In this document: piece after piece, positions 14,445-21,966 of the stretch | How the letters are laid out: each line of letters starts with the position of its first letter | Position numbering within the stretch: the first letter of the stretch is position 1 | From: a virus | IMG/VR virus record: IMGVR_UViG_3300012920_000317 | Span: 1-21,966 of that record | Reading direction: 5' to 3' (one strand) | DNA length: 21,966 bases | The notes under the pieces: model-generated | What the model was told of the DNA's origin: nothing | The model's input: only the letters and a program-made list of their open reading frames with translations | The model's database searches: none | Position numbers and translations under genes: made by a program

Positions 14445-17400
14445 ATGGCAAAAGAGTTACCAGAAGATCGTAAACCGTTAGCACAAAAACGAAATAGAGG
14501 CAGAGAACTATCTAGAGAAAACGATAGGGTCAAAAATGTATCTGTTGGACTACAAGATATAGATTCTGCAATATTTTATTATTTTGATAATGTTATTAAA
14601 CCTGATATAAATGAAGCCGGAGAACGAGTAAAAGTTCCAATTATGTATGCAAACCCTGAAAGATGGGCCGCAATACAAAGAATGGGTTCTTTGCGTGATA
14701 AGAAAAGAAAATTAATAGTTCCTGCAATCGCATTTAGACGTACGTCAATGCAAAAAGATGAGACTATACCGGTTGATAAATTAGATCCTCAACAACCTAA
14801 ACTTTATCAAACATATCAGTCACAATATACACGTGAAAACAGATATGATAAATTAACTGCAACAAAAGGTATTTCACCTAAAAAAGAAATGTATGCAGTA
14901 TCAGTTCCTGATTACATGGTCTTAAATTATGATTTTATAATTTGGACAAGTTTTACGGATCAGATGAATCAAATAGTAGAAAAAATTAATTGGGCTGAAG
15001 GTTCATATTGGGGAGAACCTGGAAAATTTAGATTTAGAACAACAATTGATAGTTTTGAAGATGCAAGTGAATATGAAGGCCAAAGAAGAAATATTAAAAC
15101 TAACTTTTCTGTTACATTAAGAGGCTACCTATTACCTGAGTCGTTTAATCCTACTAATACTGAAAAATTTATAACACCTAAACAATTAGTCGTTACAAAT
15201 GAAACTGACGTTAACATATTACCTGTAACTGATATTGATTCTGACGGTGCAAAATCTATAAGAGTTGTTACAACAACAGGCGGTGCAGGAGGTGGAGGAA
15301 CTGGAGGTGGCGGTTCTGATTTACAAATTAAAGATAATGGTACTGTATTAACATCTGCTGCAACAAGTATAACATTTACTGGAGCTGGACTTACAACGAC
15401 AAATGACGGTACAAAAGTAACTGTCAATGCTCCATTACAAAATACAGCTGCACAAATTTCTGGAGCAAATGCTGCTGATAGTGCTAGCTTTTCAACAAGA
15501 ATATCAACTTTAGAATCAGATCCAGGCGGAGTATTTGTACAAACGGGTTCTTCATTTAATACAACAAACAGTTTAGAAATAACAGGAAGCTTAGCAGTAA
15601 CTGGAAATGTAACTGCGCAACAATATATAGTTAGTTCATCTGTTACTTATGTTACAGAAAGCTTTTTAAGTGGATCGCATGTTTTTGGTGATACCGTTGA
15701 TGACGTACATCAATTTACTGGTTCAATTAGAATAAATAGCGGTGCAACATCTTCAACATCAATATATGCTAGTAATATTCAAAATGGATATCCTACGTCA
15801 AATCAATGGAAGTCTAATTTAGAAGGCAGTTATTTCAATAATTTTGATAATACTACTCATATAAGCGAAATATTAAGGTTTATGGCTGGTGTAATGAGCC
15901 ATTCTCTTGATGTAGCCGATGCTTCACCAAATACAAAAACATTTTCATCTATAACCCCTTCATATTCTGATGGAAGTGAAACATCTAAAAGTTCATTATT
16001 TAATGGAGTCTTAGGTTCAACTTATGAAAATGCCAGATTAAGTAATAGTTGGACAGGATCAGGTTACATTGATATTACTCAAACAGGCTCGTATAAAGAA
16101 GTTTTAGATTATTTAGAGCTTAAAGGATGGGTGCAATCTAGTGATAGGGGTACAACTAATAATGATGTTGGTACAAATCCATTTCATGGAACATACGCAA
16201 CAAGAATACCTAGTACAATAACAACTCAAGCCACATTTGGAACATTCAGCCATACTATATCTGCAAATGCAGGCGGTTCAACTATTGCTAGTAGCAACGC
16301 TAATTATTTTGGATTAGGTAGTCTTACAAGTGGAGGTCCAACTCAATTTAAAGTAAGAGTTATTGCAACACAATCGTTTAGTGATAATTATGCCGATTCA
16401 ACACCTGATCAAAGTTCTACATTTACTACCTCATCAAAGACTGATTATACAACATCAGCATTTGGAACTTCAGGTGATGGACTAATACTTGCTAAAATAA
16501 ATACTGCACAGCCAGCTGTAATACCTTCTGCATATCAAGATGGAGATTTTACAAATGTTGCTGGCGCTATAAGTGGAAGAAAATACTCAGGTGGAGCTAC
16601 ATCAGCAACAAGTGTATCAGCATCAGGATATTATGCTTATCATGGAGTAAAAGCAGGAATAGCAACTGGCAGTCAAGCAACATATACATTTAAAAACGCT
16701 AGTGATTCTACAACTAGATTTTATATTTATACTGGAGGTTTACCAACAGATATTACAACTGGAGCTCCTAATGTTGTAGTAACAGGAGTTGGAACAAGAA
16801 CGGCGTTTTCAGCAACATCACGAAGCTTAAGTGGTGCACCATATATTTTAACATCAACATATTCATATACATTTAATTCGCAAGTAAGTAAATCGTTTGA
16901 CCCGGGTTTTGGGTATAACTCAGATGTGTTATCTAATGTAATGACTAACAATCAATGGGGAAATATAGGATCATCAACCCTTAATAATACTACAACAACG
17001 GTTTCAAATACAGGAGTTAGTTCAACAGGATTAACAAATTATGTAATCGATAAAACATTTACAACAAAAAGAACTTCTGGTCAAGCTCCTGAAATAACAG
17101 ATATAGCTGTAGCAAGCTCTTCATACAGTTTTACACTTAGCAGTAATAGTGACAATGTAGTTCAATTAAGAAGTAGTCAAGATGATAAAAATTACAATCT
17201 AAAGTTTAGAGCAAAGGGATTTAATTGGAAAGGTTCAAGAATAGATGATGACACCGTTAATTTTAAATTTTATGATGCAGCTTTATATGGGCAACACGCA
17301 GATAGTGGAAGCATGGCTATTTATAGTAGACCACAGGGATATGATCCAACGCTTATAACTAGTACTACTGAAGCTTTTGATGGAGAAGACTTTAGAATAG

Positions 17401-18008
17401 TACTAGCAGATAATGTAACTACATTTACAGGCGCATATTTTACAACAGATTCATTTCAAACAAATGATAATGGTGATGCAGTATTAGGCGATTATGATTT
17501 ACAAGTTAAACCTTCATATTTAGTCGATCCAGGTGGAAGTTATGGATATTGGTTCCCAGCAAATTTTGGATCAGGTACATACAAATATTATATTAGAAGA
17601 TTTCAAGCATCATCAGGAACAAAAACAAGTATGACAGTTAACGTTGGTAAAACATTAGTAAATTGGGATAGTACTAGCGATGGTATTGCAGTAGCGTTAA
17701 TTTTAAAAAGTGGTACAAGTGCAGGTGGCAATACAAGCATATCAACTTGTAGATTGTACGATCCTTCAGCAACTACAAGCAATTTAATTGAATCTGGTAT
17801 TGCTACAGATTATCATAAAAACCCATTTACTAGTAATATTGATTTATATGGAAATACTGGAGGAAACATTTCATCAACAACATATACTGTACCGATGAGA
17901 AACTCAGATGGAATGTTTATAGATAATACAGACCAAGAATTATATGTAATAGTTAGATATAAAAGCGATCCTCAACCTGTTCGTTCAATAAATTTAAGCT
18001 ATAGTTAG
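14445..18008 (+). CDS. Tail terminator-like (gp15-type) N-domain fused to a long fibre-like region
   Basis: 1187 residues. Residues 1-275 form a separate unit: basic N-terminus, NPERWAAIQRMGSLRDKKRK (70-89), AVSVPDYMVLNYDFIIWTSF (141-160), KFRFRTTIDSF (184-194) and KTNFSVTLRGYLLPESF (208-224). This resembles gp15-type tail completion and sheath-stabiliser proteins of marine T4-like phages (T4 gp15 is 272 residues and sits next to gp14). A glycine hinge (279-290) leads to about 900 residues rich in Ser, Thr, Gly and Asn, including SLEITGSLAVTGNVTA and SGSHVFGDTVDDVHQFTGS motifs typical of phage fibres, and a beta-rich end with KYYIRRFQ and YTVPMRNSDGMF. The frame is continuous, with no stop or new ribosome site at the junction. 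It probably places a filament on the tail-neck joint. The gp15 assignment is less certain than the fusion itself. Confidence 0.65.
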   Translation: MAKELPEDRKPLAQKRNRGRELSRENDRVKNVSVGLQDIDSAIFYYFDNVIKPDINEAGERVKVPIMYANPERWAAIQRMGSLRDKKRKLIVPAIAFRRTSMQKDETIPVDKLDPQQPKLYQTYQSQYTRENRYDKLTATKGISPKKEMYAVSVPDYMVLNYDFIIWTSFTDQMNQIVEKINWAEGSYWGEPGKFRFRTTIDSFEDASEYEGQRRNIKTNFSVTLRGYLLPESFNPTNTEKFITPKQLVVTNETDVNILPVTDIDSDGAKSIRVVTTTGGAGGGGTGGGGSDLQIKDNGTVLTSAATSITFTGAGLTTTNDGTKVTVNAPLQNTAAQISGANAADSASFSTRISTLESDPGGVFVQTGSSFNTTNSLEITGSLAVTGNVTAQQYIVSSSVTYVTESFLSGSHVFGDTVDDVHQFTGSIRINSGATSSTSIYASNIQNGYPTSNQWKSNLEGSYFNNFDNTTHISEILRFMAGVMSHSLDVADASPNTKTFSSITPSYSDGSETSKSSLFNGVLGSTYENARLSNSWTGSGYIDITQTGSYKEVLDYLELKGWVQSSDRGTTNNDVGTNPFHGTYATRIPSTITTQATFGTFSHTISANAGGSTIASSNANYFGLGSLTSGGPTQFKVRVIATQSFSDNYADSTPDQSSTFTTSSKTDYTTSAFGTSGDGLILAKINTAQPAVIPSAYQDGDFTNVAGAISGRKYSGGATSATSVSASGYYAYHGVKAGIATGSQATYTFKNASDSTTRFYIYTGGLPTDITTGAPNVVVTGVGTRTAFSATSRSLSGAPYILTSTYSYTFNSQVSKSFDPGFGYNSDVLSNVMTNNQWGNIGSSTLNNTTTTVSNTGVSSTGLTNYVIDKTFTTKRTSGQAPEITDIAVASSSYSFTLSSNSDNVVQLRSSQDDKNYNLKFRAKGFNWKGSRIDDDTVNFKFYDAALYGQHADSGSMAIYSRPQGYDPTLITSTTEAFDGEDFRIVLADNVTTFTGAYFTTDSFQTNDNGDAVLGDYDLQVKPSYLVDPGGSYGYWFPANFGSGTYKYYIRRFQASSGTKTSMTVNVGKTLVNWDSTSDGIAVALILKSGTSAGGNTSISTCRLYDPSATTSNLIESGIATDYHKNPFTSNIDLYGNTGGNISSTTYTVPMRNSDGMFIDNTDQELYVIVRYKSDPQPVRSINLSYS

Positions 18009-18017
18009 AGACAATAA

Positions 18018-18989
18018 ATGGCATCATTAGATAAAGAAAAAAAGTCTAGTAGACTACTCGCATCGAGACGATATACACATGACGTTCTGAATGATTCGCA
18101 AGAAGCATTTACAGAGGTACTGGATTTAGGTGCGTCAGAAGTTTATACACAAGCACATTTAATTCCATCAAGCAGTTTACCGCATAGTGGAAGTAGTCAA
18201 AATAATTCTACACATAATGTATCTGGAATGCCAATTACAAAATATTGGTACAGACATAAACTTACTAAGTCTAATTTAAACAATGAAGCATGGTTCTTTT
18301 TGAATCCTGCTGGAAGCGATTCAGGTATTGGTGCTCAGTTAATTGATTCAGATCAACAAACTAATTTTATATCACCAAAATATTCATTGCCTAGCTTATC
18401 AAATTCAACCACAGAAGATGCAACACCTGGATATTTGGCAATTGTCTATAAATCTACATCAACAGATTCAGGATCTTTAGATGGTTCAGCAATTGTATCA
18501 ACAAATGATTATGTATTTGATTATAAGACAGGAGTATTACAATTTAATAGTTCTACTGTAGATCCATCAGATTCACAATATGTCTATATGACCGTTTATC
18601 AATATGTTGGTACAACAGCACAAACAGGATTAGACGTTTCTGGTGCAGTTACTGCGTCATATTTTAAAGGTGATGGTTCTGGATTAACTGGATTAGCCGC
18701 ATCATATACACAAGAAGACATTTCAGGTTCTTTAGGACCAAATGCAAATTTTATACGAAATTTAACAGAAGCAAAAATTAGTGGATCTGCTCCATTTACT
18801 GCTGCAGGAATTAGTGGTTCATGGCAAGGTCAATTAAGTCAAAGTGCTACAATAGGTAACTTAACTGTAACTGGTACATCAAAAATCGGTAATCAACTTT
18901 TAGAAGATACGCAACTGACAGGTAGTGTAAAAATTACTGGGTCTTTGGATGTACAAGGAGTATTTATAATAGATGGAGGTACATTCTAA
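18018..18989 (+). CDS. Fibre-type virion protein
   Basis: 323 residues, Ser/Thr/Gly-rich. The N-terminal half (YWYRHKLTKSNLNNEAWFFL, about 76-95; VFDYKTGVLQFN, about 172-183) looks like a beta-sandwich attachment domain. Residues about 207-228 carry SGAVTASYFKGDGSGLTGL, a module common in phage fibres and repeated in the collagen-like protein downstream. The C-terminus has ATIGNLTVTGTSKIGNQL and ITGSLDVQG repeats, typical of trimeric beta-helical shafts, and stops abruptly at IIDGGTF without a chaperone or knob domain. It lies 9 nt after the gp15-like fusion gene. It probably makes a short filament or adaptor; the partner is unknown. Confidence 0.75.
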   Translation: MASLDKEKKSSRLLASRRYTHDVLNDSQEAFTEVLDLGASEVYTQAHLIPSSSLPHSGSSQNNSTHNVSGMPITKYWYRHKLTKSNLNNEAWFFLNPAGSDSGIGAQLIDSDQQTNFISPKYSLPSLSNSTTEDATPGYLAIVYKSTSTDSGSLDGSAIVSTNDYVFDYKTGVLQFNSSTVDPSDSQYVYMTVYQYVGTTAQTGLDVSGAVTASYFKGDGSGLTGLAASYTQEDISGSLGPNANFIRNLTEAKISGSAPFTAAGISGSWQGQLSQSATIGNLTVTGTSKIGNQLLEDTQLTGSVKITGSLDVQGVFIIDGGTF

Positions 18990-19183
18990 TGGACAGATCT
19001 CAAAAGAAAAAAGCTCAACAATTGATTAAACAAGCCGCTGAATTAGGAAAAGAATTGAACGCGCTAAATAGACAAGTTCAAAAACAAGAATTCACTCAAG
19101 GTCAGAGACATCTTGAATTTGTTAATAAATCATTTAAAGAGTTTTTTGGTTCAATGAAACGACTTTATGTCGTAGTAAAGTAA
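18989..19183 (+). CDS. Small helical protein of unknown function
   Basis: 64 residues. Its ATG shares a base with the upstream TAA (TAATG), so translation is probably coupled. One long amphipathic helix is predicted from about 4 to 36 (KKKAQQLIKQAAELGKELNA), then a short aromatic end (FKEFFGSMKRLYVVVK). No signal peptide. Its place between two fibre genes allows a chaperone or trimer-clamp role, but nothing in the sequence proves one. Confidence 0.6.
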   Translation: MDRSQKKKAQQLIKQAAELGKELNALNRQVQKQEFTQGQRHLEFVNKSFKEFFGSMKRLYVVVK

Positions 19184-19199
19184 CACAATAAAGCATTAA

Positions 19200-19215
19200 A
19201 CAAATATATATTTGT
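19200..19215. promoter_or_regulatory. 16-bp perfect palindrome before the collagen-like gene
   Basis: ACAAATATATATTTGT is fully self-complementary. It lies in the 51-nt gap before the collagen-like gene, three bases upstream of an ideal AAGGAGG ribosome site (19218-19224). Its right half, ATATTTGT, resembles the ATATTTAT seen in the other gaps. A promoter or operator is likely; AT composition makes chance possible. Confidence 0.4.
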
Positions 19216-19234
19216 ATAAGGAGGCCGTTATATA

Positions 19235-21966
19235 ATGGCAAAAGATCATACTATAAAACTTAAACGTTCGGCTGTACAAGGTAAAGCCCCTGATACAGGG
19301 AGTCTATCTTTAGGTGAGCTGGCGATTAATACGTATGATGGAAAAATATTTTTTGAAAGAAGTGGAAGTGTTGAAAGCGTACAGCAAATTGTTACAACAG
19401 ATGCACATACTTCAGGTTCTATAGACGTTTCAGGAGCGGTATCAGCTTCATTTTTTAAAGGCGATGCATCAGGATTAACTAATATTCCAACAGGACCTCA
19501 GGGTCCACAAGGCAACCAAGGTAACCAAGGAAATCAAGGTAATCAAGGACCTCAAGGTAACCAAGGTAATCAGGGTAACCAAGGAAATCAGGGCAGACAA
19601 GGCCCACAGGGACCGCAAGGTAATCAAGGAAATCAAGGTAACCAAGGTAATCAGGGTAACCAAGGTAATCAAGGACCGCAAGGTACACAAGGTAACCAAG
19701 GAAATCAGGGTAATCAAGGTAACCAAGGCAATCAAGGAAGACAAGGTCCACAGGGTCCATTAGGACCACAAGGTAACCAGGGTAATCAAGGACCACAAGG
19801 TAACCAAGGTAATCAAGGTAACCAAGGTCGGCAAGGTCCTTTAGGTCCACAAGGGCCGCAAGGTAATCAAGGTAACCAGGGTAATCAGGGTAATCAAGGA
19901 CCATTAGGTCCACAAGGACCACAAGGCAATCAAGGAAACCAAGGAAGACAAGGACCACTTGGACCTCAGGGTAATCAGGGCAATCAAGGAAACCAAGGTA
20001 ATCAAGGTAACCAAGGTAACCAAGGTAATCAAGGACCCCAAGGACCACAAGGTAATCAGGGACCGCTTGGACCACAAGGTAACCAAGGTAATCAAGGAAA
20101 TCAAGGTCCTGAAGGTAATTTTGGTGGTGCAACTTTTGAATATGTGTTTGATACGACCACAACTTCCGCAGATCCAGGGACAGGGAAATTAAGACTAAAT
20201 CAGACTGGACAAAACATTTCTACAAACATCTATTTAGATGAAGAAGACGTTAACGGTACAGATATATCAAATTATTTAGTTACAATTGACGATTCAACTT
20301 CTACGTTAAAGGGTCACGTAAGAATAACAAACAAATTAGACTCTTCTCAATTTTTATTAGGTACTATATCTAGTCAAACCGATAATGCTGGCTGGCATAC
20401 AATTGTTATTTCAATTGTTGACTCTTCTGAAACATCTCCATTTGAAAACTCAGAAGAAATACTTGTTACATTTGCCAGAACAGGTGATAAAGGCGACACT
20501 GGAGCACAAGGTCCACAAGGACCACTCGGACCTCAAGGAAATCAAGGTAATCAGGGTAATCAAGGTAACCAAGGTCGTCAAGGACCAACAGGGCCGCAGG
20601 GTAACCAAGGTGATACTGGACCGCAGGGCAACCAAGGTAATCAAGGTAATCAGGGTAACCAAGGTCCACAAGGACGTCAAGGCGATTTTGGCCCACAGGG
20701 TAACCAAGGTAATCAAGGAAGACAAGGTCCACAAGGACCACAAGGTAATCAGGGTAACCAAGGTAATCAAGGTCGTCAAGGTGATACAGGTCCACAAGGT
20801 AACCAGGGCAACCAAGGTAATCAAGGAAATCAAGGTGATATAGGACCACAAGGTGATTTTGGTCCACAGGGTAATCAAGGTAACCAGGGTAATCAAGGCC
20901 GTCAAGGTCCACAAGGACGTCAAGGTGATTTTGGTCCACAAGGAAATCAAGGTAACCAAGGTAATCAGGGAAGACAAGGACCGCAAGGTCAAACAGGTCC
21001 ACAAGGTAATCAAGGCAATCAAGGTAATCAGGGTAACCAAGGTAATCAAGGTCCAGTAGGACCACAAGGTGACCAAGGTGATACAGGTCCACAGGGTAAC
21101 CAGGGAAATCAAGGAAGACAAGGTCCGCAGGGACGTCAAGGTAATACTGGCCCACAAGGAAATCAAGGTCCACATGGACCAACAGGCCCACAAGGTTATC
21201 AAGGTCGTCAAGGACCGAATGGACCACAAGGTGATATTGGACCACAAGGTGATACTGGAGCACAAGGTAATCAAGGAAACCAAGGTGATATAGGACCGCA
21301 AGGACCAATAGGACCGCTTGGACCTCAGGGAAATCAAGGTAATCAAGGAAATCAGGGCAGACAAGGTCCACAAGGAAATCAAGGACCACTTGGACCCCAA
21401 GGTAGCCAAGGTGATACAGGACCTCAAGGTAACCAAGGTAATCAGGGAAATCAAGGTAACCAAGGTAACCAAGGAAATCAAGGTCGTCAAGGTCCACAAG
21501 GTTCAGATGGTCCATTAGGCCCACAAGGTAACCAAGGTAGACAAGGTCCACAAGGTGAATCTGGAAATGTTGGTGCATTAGGTCCACAAGGACCTGAAGG
21601 TAATTTTGGTGGTGTAACATTTAAATTTACATTTTCAACCGTTACTAATTCAGAAGATCCTGGAACAGGAAAATTAGCATTAAACAATTCTACTCAGGAT
21701 TCTTCTACATCAATACATGTAGATCAAGTTGATGGTACTGGTACAGATATAGAAAATTATTTAACTACGATAGACGATTCAACATCTTCAATAAAAGGTC
21801 ATGTTAGAATATCTAATAGAACAGATCAATCGCAATACATATTATTTACTATTGCAAGTGTTAATGATGAAGCTGATTGGTACAAAATTGTTGGTTCTGT
21901 CGTTGAATCAAGTGAAACCAGTCCTTTTTCAGACGGTGAAGGAGTTATTGCAACATTTGCAAGAAC
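19235..21966 (+). CDS. Giant modular collagen-like fibre protein (partial, runs off the window)
   Basis: ATG 19235 follows AAGGAGG (19218-19224). I followed the frame to the window edge: 910 codons and two bases, no stop. Residues 1-86 are an N-terminal attachment domain: [31 protein letters not shown] (a head common in phage fibres) and [14 protein letters not shown]. Residues 87-296 are 70 uninterrupted Gly-X-Y triplets; 297-416 a 120-residue beta-rich domain (starts GGATFEYVF, ends VTFART); 417-791 another 125 triplets; 792 onward a second copy of the domain, cut by the window. Proline occurs only at X, so hydroxyproline is not needed; a trimeric collagen helix is expected. It should form long, stiff filaments on the virion, perhaps for adhesion. 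The final part, including any receptor-binding tip, is missing here. Confidence 0.92.
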   Translation, partial: MAKDHTIKLKRSAVQGKAPDTGSLSLGELAINTYDGKIFFERSGSVESVQQIVTTDAHTSGSIDVSGAVSASFFKGDASGLTNIPTGPQGPQGNQGNQGNQGNQGPQGNQGNQGNQGNQGRQGPQGPQGNQGNQGNQGNQGNQGNQGPQGTQGNQGNQGNQGNQGNQGRQGPQGPLGPQGNQGNQGPQGNQGNQGNQGRQGPLGPQGPQGNQGNQGNQGNQGPLGPQGPQGNQGNQGRQGPLGPQGNQGNQGNQGNQGNQGNQGNQGPQGPQGNQGPLGPQGNQGNQGNQGPEGNFGGATFEYVFDTTTTSADPGTGKLRLNQTGQNISTNIYLDEEDVNGTDISNYLVTIDDSTSTLKGHVRITNKLDSSQFLLGTISSQTDNAGWHTIVISIVDSSETSPFENSEEILVTFARTGDKGDTGAQGPQGPLGPQGNQGNQGNQGNQGRQGPTGPQGNQGDTGPQGNQGNQGNQGNQGPQGRQGDFGPQGNQGNQGRQGPQGPQGNQGNQGNQGRQGDTGPQGNQGNQGNQGNQGDIGPQGDFGPQGNQGNQGNQGRQGPQGRQGDFGPQGNQGNQGNQGRQGPQGQTGPQGNQGNQGNQGNQGNQGPVGPQGDQGDTGPQGNQGNQGRQGPQGRQGNTGPQGNQGPHGPTGPQGYQGRQGPNGPQGDIGPQGDTGAQGNQGNQGDIGPQGPIGPLGPQGNQGNQGNQGRQGPQGNQGPLGPQGSQGDTGPQGNQGNQGNQGNQGNQGNQGRQGPQGSDGPLGPQGNQGRQGPQGESGNVGALGPQGPEGNFGGVTFKFTFSTVTNSEDPGTGKLALNNSTQDSSTSIHVDQVDGTGTDIENYLTTIDDSTSSIKGHVRISNRTDQSQYILFTIASVNDEADWYKIVGSVVESSETSPFSDGEGVIATFAR
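19493..20122 (+). repeat. Collagen-like tract 1, 70 Gly-X-Y triplets dominated by GNQ
   Basis: By hand count: 41 GNQ, 17 GPQ, 5 GPL, 4 GRQ and one each of GTQ, GPE and GNF. There is no interruption. The only charged residues are four Arg and one Glu. The 9-base units vary at all three wobble positions (GGT/GGA/GGC, AAT/AAC, CAA/CAG). Confidence 0.95.
20123..20482 (+). repeat. Fibre domain copy A (120 residues)
   Basis: First copy of an inter-collagen domain, with DPGTGKL, GTDI, TIDDSTS, KGHVRI and SSETSPF as fixed points. Hand alignment to copy B gives 71 identical residues of 120 with no gaps. It is probably a compact beta domain that nucleates or locks the trimer between collagen tracts. 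Confidence 0.9.
20483..21607 (+). repeat. Collagen-like tract 2, 125 Gly-X-Y triplets with acidic units
   Basis: Uninterrupted. Besides GNQ, GPQ and GRQ it holds about 14 triplets with Asp at X (GDT, GDI, GDF and others), which tract 1 lacks. It opens with GDKGDTGAQ and closes with GPEGNFG, the same closing sequence as tract 1. Confidence 0.95.
21608..21966 (+). repeat. Fibre domain copy B, cut one base before its end
   Basis: Second copy of the 120-residue domain (starts GGVTFKFTF, ends ATFART). The window stops two bases into the last codon by comparison with copy A, so a third collagen tract probably begins just outside. Confidence 0.88.

Noticed and set aside
19479-20162. Minus-strand frame of 227 codons opposite collagen tract 1
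   Set aside because: Repeat shadow with the same hydrophobic pattern; no family features.
20385-21518. Several + strand frames reading [10 protein letters not shown] over the collagen tract
   Set aside because: Out-of-frame readings of the same repeat; they ignore the continuous Gly-X-Y frame from ATG 19235.
19493-21607. CRISPR-like or satellite array
   Set aside because: The repetition is a coding 9-base period with uninterrupted Gly-X-Y translation; there are no constant repeats with unique spacers.
20450-21620. Two long minus-strand reading frames of 349 and 384 codons over the collagen tract
   Set aside because: They translate to monotonous LVTLITL and LDYLGYL repeats, the mirror image of the 9-base Gly-X-Y unit, which lacks stops in these frames. 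No ribosome site, and the + strand frame is coherent.

Overview
The window is part of the genome of a tailed phage of the T4 superfamily (myovirus type), AT-rich and probably from an aquatic environment. This rests on recognisable T4-type morphogenesis proteins: large terminase (gp17), portal (gp20), prohead protease (gp21), scaffold (gp22), major capsid protein (gp23) and neck/tail-completion proteins (gp13-, gp14- and gp15-like). They are followed by fibre-type proteins of a style common in marine T4-like phages. All genes are on the + strand and tightly packed, often overlapping, with clear GGAG/AGGAG ribosome binding sites. No tRNA, CRISPR array, integrase or insertion sequence was seen. 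The host cannot be named from this sequence.

Layout. (1) 22-5585, packaging block: a predicted nucleotidyltransferase-fold protein, a small CxxC/CxxC protein in the position where T4 has gp16, gp17, then gp20 directly; the sheath and tube genes that separate these two in T4 are absent. (2) 5643-9826, prohead block: two unknown proteins, gp21 protease, two more unknown proteins, and a ribosomal protein bS21 homologue at the end. (3) 9827-9943, a non-coding spacer with two hairpins. (4) 9944-12674, acidic scaffold gp22 and major capsid gp23, ended by a strong intrinsic terminator at 12702-12732. (5) 12797-19183, gp13-like and gp14-like neck proteins, a 1187-residue protein that looks like a gp15-type tail terminator fused to a long fibre-like region, a 323-residue fibre-type protein and a 64-residue helical protein. 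(6) 19235 to the window end: a very large collagen-like fibre protein, still open at the edge.

How the genes work together: scaffold, core proteins and portal would build the prohead, gp21 would mature it, gp17 would fill it with DNA, and the gp13/14/15-like proteins would close the head and join it to the tail. The fibre genes would add external filaments. The bS21 homologue sits inside this late structural region, so it is probably made late, when capsid mRNAs dominate translation.

Most unusual points: the collagen-like protein, whose first repeat tract is 41 GNQ triplets out of 70 and whose tracts alternate with a 120-residue domain; the tail-terminator/fibre fusion; the phage bS21; the ligase-like protein beside the terminase; and an 18-bp perfect palindrome resembling a LacI-family operator just before the gp13-like gene.
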